Positions 23,275 through 32,124 of a stretch of 44,981 nt of DNA are shown here, one piece after another. The stretch's first letter is position 1; the number at the start of each line of letters is the position of its first letter. A model generated the notes under the pieces. It was not told where the DNA came from, ran no database searches, and saw nothing but the letters and a program-made list of their open reading frames with translations. Source of the DNA: CAYHZL01 sp964361075 (lineage in GTDB: Bacteria > Bacteroidota > Ignavibacteria > UBA10030 > UBA8401); the NCBI GenBank assembly GCA_964361075.1, contig CAYHZL010000004.1:1-44981 (forward strand), given 5' to 3'. Both the position numbers and the translations under genes were made by a program.

Positions 23275-23411
23275 GCCATCAAAACTTCAGACAAACGTAA
23301 ACACGACGCTCCGTCTTTTGAAAAGGAGTATTGTGGTCGCTCAATGGCTCGGCTTCGCGAACAACTATTCGTTTATAGCTCGGAGCGCCATCAAGTGGCG
23401 CGGCGAAGCGT
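23275..23411 (+). repeat. Degenerate attC-like site 6
   Basis: The 22 bases at 23275-23296 read GCCATCAAAACTTCAGACAA and then AC, matching the reverse complement of the cassette E start (GTTATCTGAAATTTTGATGGC, 22435-22455 split) with two changes and one extra base. CGCTCCG and CGGAGCG lie as inner arms about 70 bases apart, and a possible right end is CGTTTGG near 23411. It is the only remnant of a closing site for cassette E and is not a clean attC. A second unrelated AGATAAC at 23592-23598 was also weighed. Confidence 0.35.
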
Positions 23412-23672
23412 TTGGTGAAAATTCAAATCTGACTTCGAGATACTAAAAAGTATCAAAAAAAGAGAAAAAAATAGCTTCGTTCCTATTCGGAATACCTATC
23501 AAGTGTATTGTAAATATCTCGGAGAAACAAAAAGTATGATGAATGGTATTTATGTCTAACGTTGGAACGAGGTTACAAAAAAAAGTGATATAGATAACGT
23601 TGAATCACTAATATTGATTGTATCTTAATATAAGTTCATTCACTATTTTTATAATAAATAAAAGGAAGCATT

Positions 23673-24368
23673 ATGAAAAAAAATATTTTTCTTCACCTTT
23701 CTCTTGGTGTGTTGCTATTGTTTAGCGCATGTAAAAAGGATGATTCATCTCCCGTAGTAACTTCGACCAAAGGGACATTATCCTTAAATTCTTCTTATAC
23801 GACATCTTCCTTGGGCAAAATTTCCTCGGTTACAGGCGTGGATACTGTAATAATTTTGCGGGCGCGGTTTGTCATTAAAGATTTAAAATTTAAAAATGCA
23901 ACTGAGGATAGTTTGAATTTTAAAACGGCAGCATTTGTATTAGACCTTAACTTGAATGGTGCTGAACAGAATATTGCTGTATCAGAAGCACCGTATGGTT
24001 CCTATAAGCGAATTGAATTTGACGTTCACAGAATAGAAGCAAAAACTCTTACAGGAAGAACAGATACAACTCAATTTGCTGACTTTCTTAAAGACGAAAA
24101 ATATAGTGTCATTATTTCTGGAACAGTTCGGTTGAATGGAAAAGATAGTGCATTTACGTATCGTTCAAAAATTGATGCGAAACAAAAAATAGACATTACT
24201 CCTCCGTTGACAATTAGTAAAGATACTGCTGATGTAAAAACAACTTTACGTATTAGTTCAGCAAATTGGTTCAAGAATAAAAGTGGTGTTTCGGTTGATC
24301 CGAATGATAAAAATAATGAAGGTATTATTGACGAGAATATTAAAGCATCAATTAAATTAAAACGATAA
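23673..24368 (+). CDS. Lipoprotein, DUF4382-like
   Basis: A 231-residue predicted lipoprotein. The signal peptide MKKNIFLHLSLGVLLLFSAC ends at lipidated Cys20. The mature region is beta-rich with a SYKRIEFDVHRIE stretch that resembles the strand pattern of DUF4382-type Bacteroidota lipoproteins; that similarity is only moderate. It ends NIKASIKLKR and is followed by two hairpins that separate it from the convergent GNAT gene. It lies just beyond the cassette array and could be the last cassette gene, but no attC follows. Confidence 0.65.
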   Translation: MKKNIFLHLSLGVLLLFSACKKDDSSPVVTSTKGTLSLNSSYTTSSLGKISSVTGVDTVIILRARFVIKDLKFKNATEDSLNFKTAAFVLDLNLNGAEQNIAVSEAPYGSYKRIEFDVHRIEAKTLTGRTDTTQFADFLKDEKYSVIISGTVRLNGKDSAFTYRSKIDAKQKIDITPPLTISKDTADVKTTLRISSANWFKNKSGVSVDPNDKNNEGIIDENIKASIKLKR

Positions 24369-24378
24369 ACATCTAATG

Positions 24379-24435
24379 GCGGGTTACATGTTCAAAGTAA
24401 CCCGCACAACGTCTGACACGCTTCTGTGTCTGACG
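24379..24435. terminator. Tandem hairpins between convergent genes
   Basis: GCGGGTTAC (24379-24387) pairs with GTAACCCGC (24397-24405), and CGTCTGACAC (24410-24419) pairs with GTGTCTGACG (24426-24435) with one mismatch. They lie between the 3' ends of the lipoprotein gene and the acetyltransferase gene, and are followed by the TTGGGAACGAGAATA motif (24436-24450). Probable bidirectional terminator or repeat element. Confidence 0.55.
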
Positions 24436-24457
24436 TTGGGAACGAGAATAAACAACC

Positions 24458-24934
24458 TCACCGCTTCAGCACAAAATCTTCTTCGAAAACTTCGTAGTCT
24501 GTTTTTTTCATGCCGAGCTTGCCGTACACCTTTTGCGCCGTTGCGTTACTCTGTTCAACATACAAACGCAATCCGCAGACATTTTTTTCTTTACGCGCTT
24601 TTGTTTTTACAAAAGTATATAACGAAGCAAACACACCTTTTCCGCGAAATGCCGGCGCTACATACACACTCTGAATCCACCAGAACACGCCGTTGCGCCA
24701 ATCGCTCCATTCGTAGGTAATCATCAATTGACCGGCAATGTGTTTTTCATATTCTGCGAGAAGATAAAATCCGTGGGAAGAATTTTTCAAAAACGAGCGA
24801 ACGCCGTCTCTTACTCTGCGCGTATCGAGCACAAGCTGTTCGGTTTCCAATGCCATCGCACAATTATATTCAGCAATAACTTTTACATCCGTGGTGCGCG
24901 CGGCACGAAGAATGAATTTACTTTTTTGCGGCAT
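24458..24934 (-). CDS. GNAT family N-acetyltransferase
   Basis: A 158-residue acyl-CoA-dependent acetyltransferase. The acetyl-CoA pocket motif A is VAPAFRGKGVFASLY at about residues 92-106, and motif B is close to the LRLYVEQSNATAQKVYGKLGM stretch (written here in part, VEQSNATAQKVYGKLG). The start ATG overlaps the end of the histidine kinase gene by 17 bases, so it is read from the same transcript. Substrate unknown; possibly an amine, aminoglycoside-like or protein N-terminus. Confidence 0.85.
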   Translation of the reverse strand: MPQKSKFILRAARTTDVKVIAEYNCAMALETEQLVLDTRRVRDGVRSFLKNSSHGFYLLAEYEKHIAGQLMITYEWSDWRNGVFWWIQSVYVAPAFRGKGVFASLYTFVKTKARKEKNVCGLRLYVEQSNATAQKVYGKLGMKKTDYEVFEEDFVLKR

Positions 24935-27662
24935 ACGCGATAATCTTATTTTGTATTTCTTCTATTCTAATCGGCTTGCTGATGTAATCATCCATGCCGG
25001 CTTGCAAACATTTTTCGCGGTCGCCTTCCATTGCATTGGCGGTCATGGCAATAATAACCGGACGAGCGTTTGCCGGATATTTTTTTAAAACTTCTTGTGT
25101 TGCTTCAAACCCGTCCATCTCCGGCATTTGCACATCCATAAAAATAATATCGTACCACTGCCGGGAAAGAGCATCGAGCACTTCAATTCCATTTGCGGCG
25201 ATATCAATAGTGTATCCCATTTTTTTCATGACAAGGATGGCAAGTTTTTGATTGACGATGTTATCTTCTGCCAATAAAATGTGCAGCGGGTATTGCCCGG
25301 CAAGTTTTATATCTAATTTTTTTTCTGTTGTTTTACGCGGCGCAATTTTCGCATTGGTCAACGCACGCACAAGCATTTGAAACAATACCGAATGCTTCAC
25401 AGGTTTGGTGGCGTACGATGCGAACACCTCCGCAATTTCCTGCGATGAATAATTTTGCACGCCGGACGACGTGAGCAGTACCAACGGAATATGTTTCAGC
25501 TCCGGATTTGCCTTGATACGTTTACCGAATTCATATCCGTCCAGCTCCGGCATCAACATATCCACAATAATAATGTCGAACGCTTCACCTCGCTCCAGCA
25601 TGGCGAGCGCTTCACGTGATGATTGCACTGCCAGCGGATTCATTCCATTCATCTTGCACTCGACAGATAATATCGTGCAATTATTTTTATTATCGTCAAC
25701 AATAAGTACACGCTTGTGTTTTAAATCTGAATTGGAAACAAATACTTTCGGTCTGTTTTCGGTTAATGCTGCAATAGTAAAATGAAAAGTTGAACCGGCA
25801 CCCGGTTCACTTTCCACCCAGATTTTCCCGCCCATCAATTCAACCAATCGTTTCGAAATTGCCAACCCAAGTCCGGTGCCTCCAAACTTGCGCGTGGTAG
25901 ATGAATCTACCTGTGTGAATGCCTGAAAGAGTTTTTCTTTTTTATCATCAGGAATACCAATGCCGGAATCTTTAACGGCGAACGCTAATTCCAGAACAGT
26001 ATCGTATTTTCTGGTGATGTTCACGCTGACAAAGATGTCGCCTTCCGAGGTAAATTTAATTGCGTTGCCGACTAAGTTCACCAATATTTGACGAATGCGA
26101 GTTACGTCGCCGATGATTGTTGATGGTACAGAAGCATCAATAAGATAGAGAAGCTCTAATTTTTTTTCTGTAGCTTTCGGTGCAAGAATATCGAGCGTCT
26201 CTTCGATGCAAGCCTCAATTGAGAACGGCTGCTTCTCCAATTCCATTTTACCGGATTCGATTTTTGAAAAATCAAGGATGTCGTTGATAAGTGTCAGAAG
26301 CGCGTCGCCGCTCGAGCGAATAGTTTCCGTATATTCAAGCTGTTCTACTGTCAGCGGTGTTTCGAGCAGCAAACTTGTCATGCCGATAACACCATTCATC
26401 GGTGTGCGGATTTCGTGACTCATGGTTGCAAGAAAATCGCTTTTTGCACGCGCCGCACCTTCCGCTTCTTCTTTTGCTTTAACAATTTCCTGTTCGGCAA
26501 TTTTTCTTTCAGTAATATCGTGGCTAATACCCAATATTCCTGTCGGAATTCCTTTCATGTCTTTCAAAAGAATTTTATTGCCGATTAACCAGCGTTCTTT
26601 TCCATCAACAGCAACAAAATTCTCTTCATAATTTTTTAGTGATTTTCCTGTTGCGAATATTTCTTCTTCTTCTCTTTTGCTGTGCGCGGCAACTTCAGCA
26701 GAATACAATTCAGCATCAGTTTTTCCTAACACTTCTTCTACCGTTTCTTTTCCGGAATAATGCGCCTCTGCAAGATTCGCAATAATTTTTTTCCCTTGCA
26801 TATCCTTCACATAAATAGGGTCTGGCACATTATTAATTACATTCCGAAGCAGTGTTCGTTCATTCTCTAATTCCTGTTCGGCAATTTTTCTTTCGGTAAT
26901 ATCGTGCGACATACCGACAAGCCCGATGACATGATGGTGTGCATCGAAAATCGGAACTTTTGTTGCCAGCACCCAGCAGTCAGTACCATCGTTGCGAAGA
27001 AGGTGTTCTTCTTTGTTGATGATTGGTTTTGAAGTGTTCATCAACTGCTGTTCATCGTCAAATGCTTGTTGTGCATGTTCAGGAAAGAAATCGAAATCAG
27101 TTTTTCCAATTGCTTCATCGGGAGATTTCAGCCCGAGCATTGTTGCCTGCGCAATATTTACTCGTGTGAAGCGGCTTTGTGTATCTTTGAAATAAATGGT
27201 ATCGGGAATATGATCCATTAAATTTTTTAACAACTGACGCTCATAGTACAGCATATTTTCCGTATGAATTCGTTTGGTAACATCGCGCAGCAATCCTTCG
27301 TGATACCGCACTGAACCATCGTCATTGTACACGTAATGTCCGTGGTCTTCCACCCAAATTTCTGAACCATTTTTTTTCTTCATGCGAAATACTTCAACAA
27401 GTCCTTGTGCAGGATTTTGGTTGAGTTGCTCGCGATCTTCTTCGGTAAAGTATAATTCTTTTTTAATGTCCACCGCCAGAAGTTCATCAACGCTCTCGTA
27501 GCCGAACATGTTCACCATTGCCGGATTCACTTGTACAAATTTTCCTTGCGGCGTACTGCGATACACTCCATCAAGCATCCGGTCAATAAACAAACGCAGC
27601 CGTTCATCGTTCTCAGTTGACTCAGATTCCGTGGAAAGTTGATTGGTATTTTCGTTACTCAT
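24918..27662 (-). CDS. Hybrid sensor histidine kinase with three PAS domains and two receiver domains
   Basis: A 914-residue soluble hybrid kinase. PAS domains lie at about residues 20-133, 145-260 and 270-388; the PAC ends read GMSHDITERK and GISHDITERK. The dimerisation domain carries the phosphorylated His416 in MSHEIRTPMNG. The ATPase domain has RQILVNLVGNAIKFT, DSGIGIP and GGTGLGLAISK. Two receivers follow, with Asp701 (IVDMLMPELDG) and Asp843 (FMDVQMPEMDG) as phospho-acceptors and Lys in TKPV/SKPI. There is no membrane segment, so the signal is probably cytoplasmic. No DNA-binding output is encoded. The downstream GNAT gene overlaps it. Confidence 0.94.
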   Translation of the reverse strand: MSNENTNQLSTESESTENDERLRLFIDRMLDGVYRSTPQGKFVQVNPAMVNMFGYESVDELLAVDIKKELYFTEEDREQLNQNPAQGLVEVFRMKKKNGSEIWVEDHGHYVYNDDGSVRYHEGLLRDVTKRIHTENMLYYERQLLKNLMDHIPDTIYFKDTQSRFTRVNIAQATMLGLKSPDEAIGKTDFDFFPEHAQQAFDDEQQLMNTSKPIINKEEHLLRNDGTDCWVLATKVPIFDAHHHVIGLVGMSHDITERKIAEQELENERTLLRNVINNVPDPIYVKDMQGKKIIANLAEAHYSGKETVEEVLGKTDAELYSAEVAAHSKREEEEIFATGKSLKNYEENFVAVDGKERWLIGNKILLKDMKGIPTGILGISHDITERKIAEQEIVKAKEEAEGAARAKSDFLATMSHEIRTPMNGVIGMTSLLLETPLTVEQLEYTETIRSSGDALLTLINDILDFSKIESGKMELEKQPFSIEACIEETLDILAPKATEKKLELLYLIDASVPSTIIGDVTRIRQILVNLVGNAIKFTSEGDIFVSVNITRKYDTVLELAFAVKDSGIGIPDDKKEKLFQAFTQVDSSTTRKFGGTGLGLAISKRLVELMGGKIWVESEPGAGSTFHFTIAALTENRPKVFVSNSDLKHKRVLIVDDNKNNCTILSVECKMNGMNPLAVQSSREALAMLERGEAFDIIIVDMLMPELDGYEFGKRIKANPELKHIPLVLLTSSGVQNYSSQEIAEVFASYATKPVKHSVLFQMLVRALTNAKIAPRKTTEKKLDIKLAGQYPLHILLAEDNIVNQKLAILVMKKMGYTIDIAANGIEVLDALSRQWYDIIFMDVQMPEMDGFEATQEVLKKYPANARPVIIAMTANAMEGDREKCLQAGMDDYISKPIRIEEIQNKIIAYAAKK

Positions 27663-27705
27663 ACTACATCCTATTCCTTGCTTGCATTAGTATTTATTTA
27701 AAAAA

Positions 27706-28893
27706 CTATAAACATATTTTTCCTAGCACTGTTCGATGCAGAGCGCCCGTGACTTGTGGAATATTTGTCGGATTGCCGGCGATTGTTTCGTTGGCGAGCA
27801 GTGCAAAACAGATCGCCTCTTTAGCATCGGAAGAAATTCCGAATTCATCAACACGGCGTACGGAAGCCGGCGAAAAATATTTTGCAAGCGACTCTACCAG
27901 AAAATTATTTTTAGAGCCGCCGCCGCTGATGATCATTTCATCCTGTTCACGCAGTGTGCAATATTTTTTTCCGAAGCGCTGGTATTGATCAAACACTGTG
28001 AGCGCTGTAAATTCCGTTAACGTTGCGATAATATCTTCTTTCACCGTGCCGGGCGCCAGTTGAATAACATGCCGCACAAAGTCATTTCCAAAAATTTCTC
28101 TGCCGGTAGATTTCGGCGGCTTCTTCGAAAAAAAACTGTGGCGCATCATTGCAGAAAGAAGCGACGGCAATATTTTGCCGCGGTGTGCAATCTCTCCGCT
28201 GATGTCGAATTCTTTTTTATACAGCAATTTCATTACTGCATCAATCAGCATATTGCCCGGACCTGTATCGAATGCACGAACATCATTCACCGAACAATTT
28301 TTTGGAAGCAAGGTCATGTTTGCAATGCCGCCAAGGTTCAGCAACATGCGGTTGTTCTGTGTTGAACGAAAAGCCAGATAGTCAAAGTAGGGAATTAACG
28401 GAGCGCCTTCACCGCCCAGCGCCATATCACCGGTACGAAAATCGCCGACAGTAATAATGCCGGTCAGTTTTGCAATCGTGGAAGGATCGCCGAGTTGAAG
28501 AGTGGAACGGATAGTTTTTCCGAAAATTTTTTGCGGCGCGGGAAGATGGTGTACTGTTTGTCCGTGAGAACCGATGAGATCAATTTTTGAAAGCGGCACT
28601 TTTGCTTTTCGTGCTGTTGCACGCGCTGCATCTGCAAAGCAATGTGCAACGAGAACGTTGAGCGTTGACAGCATGTCAACACTTCCTTTCCCTCGCTGCG
28701 AGTTTTCTAAAATTAATTCCTTCATTCCCTTTGGATAGGGATACGAAACAAACGCCAGTTGCGTACAGCGTACTGCAGTTCCGCTTCCGCGTACTTTTAA
28801 AAGTACAGCATCAATACAATCCACCGATGTACCGGACATGAGTCCGATAACAAGCTTTGTTTTTTTCTGAAGCAGTTTTTGAAGTGGCGGCAT
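27706..28893 (-). CDS. anmK: Anhydro-N-acetylmuramic acid kinase
   Basis: A 395-residue sugar kinase of peptidoglycan recycling that opens and phosphorylates 1,6-anhydro-MurNAc to MurNAc-6-phosphate. The family signature GLMSGTSVDCID is at residues 17-28; other landmarks are DLIGSHGQTVHHLP, NLGGIANMT and FDTGPGNMLID. It is slightly longer than the common 370-390 residues. It is divergently placed to nfo, with 52 bases between the starts, which must contain both promoters. Signs of a MurNAc-6-P pathway are otherwise absent nearby. Confidence 0.94.
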   Translation of the reverse strand: MPPLQKLLQKKTKLVIGLMSGTSVDCIDAVLLKVRGSGTAVRCTQLAFVSYPYPKGMKELILENSQRGKGSVDMLSTLNVLVAHCFADAARATARKAKVPLSKIDLIGSHGQTVHHLPAPQKIFGKTIRSTLQLGDPSTIAKLTGIITVGDFRTGDMALGGEGAPLIPYFDYLAFRSTQNNRMLLNLGGIANMTLLPKNCSVNDVRAFDTGPGNMLIDAVMKLLYKKEFDISGEIAHRGKILPSLLSAMMRHSFFSKKPPKSTGREIFGNDFVRHVIQLAPGTVKEDIIATLTEFTALTVFDQYQRFGKKYCTLREQDEMIISGGGSKNNFLVESLAKYFSPASVRRVDEFGISSDAKEAICFALLANETIAGNPTNIPQVTGALHRTVLGKICL

Positions 28894-28945
28894 AACTTTG
28901 TATTTTTATCGGACAAGAGTTCAGAAGTCTTCAAAAGGAAAAAAT

Positions 28946-29809
28946 ATGAATCGAATAAACATTCTTCTTGGTGCGCACATGTCTATTGCCGGAGGAGTAC
29001 ATACTGCGGTTGATCGAGCAACATCTATTGGAAGTACAGCACTGCAAGTATTTACAAAAAACAATAATCAATGGAGCGGCAAACCGTTAACCGAAGAAGA
29101 CATTCAAAGCTACAAAAGCAAAATTGCGAAAGCAACTATTGCACCGGTTGTTTCGCACGATTCGTATTTGATAAATCTCTGCGCGGTAAATCCCGACATT
29201 CTTATTAAATCGCGCATCGCATTTGTTGATGAACTGACACGATGTGAACAATTAGGAATTCCATTGTTGAATTTCCATCCCGGTTCGCATCTTGGTGCGG
29301 GAGATGAGGAAGGAATAAAAAAAATTTGTGAGAGTTTAAATATCGCACACGAGAAAACAAAAAATTACAAAGTGAAAAGTGTTCTCGAAGCGACTGCGGG
29401 ACAAGGGACGAATGTCGGTTACAAGTTCGAGCATCTCCGCGCAATCATAGACGGCGTAGAAAATCCCGAACGAATGGCGGTCTGCATTGATACATGCCAT
29501 ATTTTTGCGGCGGGCTATGATATTGCAACGGAAGCCGGTTACGAAAAAACATTTTCAGAGTTTGATGCAATTGTTGGATTAAAAAAGTTGGTTGCGTTTC
29601 ATATCAATGATTCGAAGAAAGGACTCGGCTCACGCGTTGACCGCCACGAACATATCGGCAAGGGTGCAATTGGATTAACAGGATTTCGTCTGCTGATGAA
29701 TGATGAACGCTTCGCTCACATTCCTAAAATTTTAGAAACACCAAAGAGCGATGACCTGCATGAAGATGTGGAGAATATAAATGTGTTGAAAAGTTTAATA
29801 AAAAAGTAA
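28946..29809 (+). CDS. nfo: Deoxyribonuclease IV (endonuclease IV)
   Basis: A 287-residue AP endonuclease that cuts 5' to abasic sites in base excision repair. The start at 28946 (MNRINILLGAHMS) follows AAAAGGAAAAA; the longer upstream frame adds 16 unconserved residues. Family motifs for the three zinc ions are visible: GAHMSIAGG at the N-terminus, NFHPGSHLG, VLEATAGQG, CIDTCHIFAAGYD, HINDSKKGLGSRVDRHEHIG (split here) and the closing LETPKSDD. Length is normal. Confidence 0.95.
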   Translation: MNRINILLGAHMSIAGGVHTAVDRATSIGSTALQVFTKNNNQWSGKPLTEEDIQSYKSKIAKATIAPVVSHDSYLINLCAVNPDILIKSRIAFVDELTRCEQLGIPLLNFHPGSHLGAGDEEGIKKICESLNIAHEKTKNYKVKSVLEATAGQGTNVGYKFEHLRAIIDGVENPERMAVCIDTCHIFAAGYDIATEAGYEKTFSEFDAIVGLKKLVAFHINDSKKGLGSRVDRHEHIGKGAIGLTGFRLLMNDERFAHIPKILETPKSDDLHEDVENINVLKSLIKK

Positions 29810-29832
29810 CTGTAAAGATGAAAAGAATTTTA

Positions 29833-29892
29833 CATCTCGCTCCCAAACTCTCTGCCAAAAAGCACGGCGGACAAATATTTGAGAGCGAGATG
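29833..29892. terminator. Inverted repeat between convergent nfo and barrel gene
   Basis: CATCTCGCTC (29833-29842) pairs exactly with GAGCGAGATG (29883-29892). It lies in the 93-base gap between the 3' ends of nfo and the following minus-strand gene, so it may terminate both. Its TCTCGCTCCCAA part also resembles the reverse complement of the TTGGGAACGAGA repeat. Confidence 0.5.
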
Positions 29893-29902
29893 AAATCTAC
29901 TA

Positions 29903-30493
29903 TTACAATGTGTAACCAATATGCAGTGTCATAAAAGGAATCAAAGGGGAAATATCATATTCCGAGTTGGCAATTGTGTTACTGCCCGAAATTTTTGTAG
30001 TGTAACCTAACCCAAACCAAGGTTTGAAATAAAGTGGAAACTCAAATGGTTTCCAGTTGTAACCAATTGAAGGCATCAATAAAAGATTACTATATTTACT
30101 TTCAATATTCGGAATGTTTGAATTACTGTTTTTGTAATTTTGAACTCCAGCTTGTAAACCTGCAAACCATTTATTATTCGCTTCCTCGAAATAATATTCT
30201 CCAAACAAAGAATAGGCGCTATTGATTCTAACAGTCCATCCTTTGTCTTTATTTTTGTCATTCAAATCAACCATTAGGCTTGGCAATTCAAGTGCGTAAG
30301 TCCCAACTCCAATAACGATATGTTTGTTTTCTGCAGGTTTAATGCGAATGTGAATCGCATAGCCCTTAAAAACAAATGTAGATGGGTCTGTTTCAATAGA
30401 AAAGGTTGTCTTGTCCTGAGCCATTGAATCTGATGTTGCAATGCTGAAAAACATCAGCACTGCAATTGCGATTGTTTTGAATTTGTTTGTCAT
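29903..30493 (-). CDS. Predicted outer-membrane beta-barrel protein
   Basis: A 196-residue exported protein. The signal peptide is about residues 1-26 (MTNKFKTIAIAVLMFFSIATS, ending SMAQ). The remainder alternates hydrophobic and polar residues, with Tyr/Gly-rich turns such as PSIGYNWKPFEF, PWFGLGYTTK and a terminal TLHIGYTL, as in small outer-membrane barrels. No partner gene is close. It is convergent with nfo. Function unknown. Composition is AT-richer than nfo. Confidence 0.65.
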   Translation of the reverse strand: MTNKFKTIAIAVLMFFSIATSDSMAQDKTTFSIETDPSTFVFKGYAIHIRIKPAENKHIVIGVGTYALELPSLMVDLNDKNKDKGWTVRINSAYSLFGEYYFEEANNKWFAGLQAGVQNYKNSNSNIPNIESKYSNLLLMPSIGYNWKPFEFPLYFKPWFGLGYTTKISGSNTIANSEYDISPLIPFMTLHIGYTL

Positions 30494-30636
30494 CGTAAAT
30501 TTCCTTCTCGATTATTATTAGTTAAAAATGATTGTTGTTTATTATTTGGTTCTAAAATGTATATCTTACTTCATACTTTATTTCTCCTGAATTGATTGTT
30601 TAATAATAATTTTATCAAATTATTTTTATTATCTGT

Positions 30637-31284
30637 TTATCTTTTGGTAATTATTTCTATCGTAGCGTAATCATAAAAGACATTGGAGATGGTGTATTCA
30701 AATTGTTTGCTTTGTGAATATTGCAACAACCATTTTTCCTTTTGCCAAGTATTTCCTCTATCTGCTGTTACTGTTTTCCAGATAAAAAATGTCCAGTTGT
30801 ATTTTGAGAAAGGAAACCTCCAAACATCTTTTAAGGCAAACAAGAAAGACTTTTTATTTGAAGGAGTGAGCACTATTATTTTTCCTGATGGTTTTAACAG
30901 TCTTGTTGCTTCATCAAGTAAGTTGCTTCTTGTCTTTGTCTCTAACAGAAATAGAACCGAACAAATTGTAATCACGTCGAATGTTGAATCAGGAATACTT
31001 TTGAATGAGTTTGAATCCTGAACAAAAAAAGTAACATTGGACGCTTTCACATTTTCTTTTGCTCGTTGTATCATCGAAGAACTAATATCTGTTCCGGTAA
31101 TCTGTAGTTGATTATTTTCTTTGAGCAATGCCGGCAACGTTCCGGGACCAGTACCAATATCCAGCACGCTTCCAATTTTTATACTTGAATTGACTGCGTT
31201 GGCAACAGGTTGTAAGAACTGTGGATACCAGCCGCTTTGTTGAGCCATCATAAAGATGGATGGGATTTTGATTTGTTGTTTCAT
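30637..31284 (-). CDS. Class I SAM-dependent methyltransferase
   Basis: A 215-residue methyltransferase of the Methyltransf_11 type. The SAM-binding loop is LDIGTGPGTLPALL at about residues 39-52, followed by TGTDISSSMIQRA (acidic loop) and FDVITICSVLFLLE. Its substrate is unknown; small molecules are likely. It lies 40 bases downstream of the Rrf2-type regulator on the same strand, so the two are probably one operon and the regulator may control it. Confidence 0.85.
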   Translation of the reverse strand: MKQQIKIPSIFMMAQQSGWYPQFLQPVANAVNSSIKIGSVLDIGTGPGTLPALLKENNQLQITGTDISSSMIQRAKENVKASNVTFFVQDSNSFKSIPDSTFDVITICSVLFLLETKTRSNLLDEATRLLKPSGKIIVLTPSNKKSFLFALKDVWRFPFSKYNWTFFIWKTVTADRGNTWQKEKWLLQYSQSKQFEYTISNVFYDYATIEIITKR

Positions 31285-31324
31285 AAACTATATATGTAGT
31301 ATGGGTAGTTATAGATAAAAAAAA

Positions 31325-31747
31325 TTATTTGGTATTTAGAATGTCTTGTAAAGTTATTTTCTTTAGTTCTTCTTTCATAATTCCTTCAACTCGTTTAAGA
31401 ATATCACTAACTGCTTTTTTCACACTATCAGGTCTTTCGCCTTTAACATTTAATTGGAAATCGGTTTGGAAAAGCAGCTTTTCATTTTCTATTGCTACTA
31501 ATAAGTCAAGTAAAGATATATTTTCAGCCTTTTTTGCAAACCTAACACCGCCATAAATCCCCTCCTTTGATTCCAGAATTCCTGCTCTGATTAAATTATT
31601 GAATATAACCGACAATGTTGGTTTTGGAATATTAAGTTTTTCTGACATCACTTTTGCTGAGATAAACTCAGTTTCGCCACGTCTTGTCTTGTCGGATATG
31701 AATACCAACACAAGTATTGATTTGGAAAAGGAAAGCGAATAAGCCAT
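31325..31747 (-). CDS. Rrf2-family transcriptional regulator without Cys ligands
   Basis: A 140-residue winged-helix regulator. The opening SFSKSILVLVFIS and the helix-turn-helix MSEKLNIPKPTLSVIFNNLIRAGILESKEG (recognised in pieces) and GGVRFAKKAENISLLDL wing match Rrf2 proteins such as IscR, NsrR and CymR. Unlike IscR, it contains no cysteine at all, so an iron-sulfur cluster is not expected. It precedes the methyltransferase gene. The target and signal are unknown. Confidence 0.8.
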   Translation of the reverse strand: MAYSLSFSKSILVLVFISDKTRRGETEFISAKVMSEKLNIPKPTLSVIFNNLIRAGILESKEGIYGGVRFAKKAENISLLDLLVAIENEKLLFQTDFQLNVKGERPDSVKKAVSDILKRVEGIMKEELKKITLQDILNTK

Positions 31748-32124
31748 AACTTAATATTCTATATATTTAGTTAATGAATATAAATACATTTTTTTGAATT
31801 TCCAAGTTATTTTTAAAAATTTGTTGTTAGTTTGAAAAATAAATATGTCGCACTGTAAGTTGTTTGATATGTAATGTATTGTGAGGTATGATGGAGTTTT
31901 GTTTCTTTCTACTCGCTCCCACATATTGTGTACAGCGATGATGTCTGGCGATGTTCTAGTCGTCTGACATCTGGCGTAAGCTCGGGGCTAATGTCAGATA
32001 CACAGAACGTGTCAGACATTATCTTGGACATGCGTTCCCAATTCGCGTGTCCGCCTTTTGCGGAGAGATTGGGAACGAGAAGAAACCTTTATAGCGTATG
32101 ATCGCTTGTTGTACACCGACCTTT
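31748..32124. repeat. Intergenic repeat region with palindromes
   Basis: A 377-base gene-free stretch. TTCCCAAT (32035-32042) pairs with ATTGGGAA (32068-32075); GGACATGCG and CGCGTGTCC flank the left part; TCTGACAT and ATGTCAGA also pair nearby. The TTGGGAACGAGAAGA motif lies at 32069-32083. These look like a degraded palindromic repeat; no gene or riboswitch is recognised. Confidence 0.5.

Larger units (their letters stand above)
18658..23411 (+). mobile_element. Integron cassette array without integrase (CALIN)
   Basis: Successive units each start with a 7-mer core and finish with its exact reverse complement at the left end of an imperfect inverted repeat: GTTATAT with ATATAAC, GTTGTGC with GCACAAC, GTTAGCG with CGCTAAC, and GTTATCC with GGATAAC. 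The repeats of 70-132 bp after each ORF have the arms, mismatched bases and variable central loops of attC sites. All cassette ORFs are on the plus strand with attC downstream of them. No tyrosine recombinase is encoded in the window, so this is best described as a cluster of attC sites lacking integrase. The right border near 23411 is uncertain because the last site is degenerate. The left core (18658) may mark a former attI junction. Confidence 0.88.

Noticed and set aside
23592..23605. AGATAAC followed by GTTGAAT as a possible closing attC of cassette E
   Set aside because: The two boxes touch with no stem between, so they cannot form an attC. It is kept only as a possible scar.
31325..31747. 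IscR-type iron-sulfur sensor
   Set aside because: No cysteine is present in the 140 residues.
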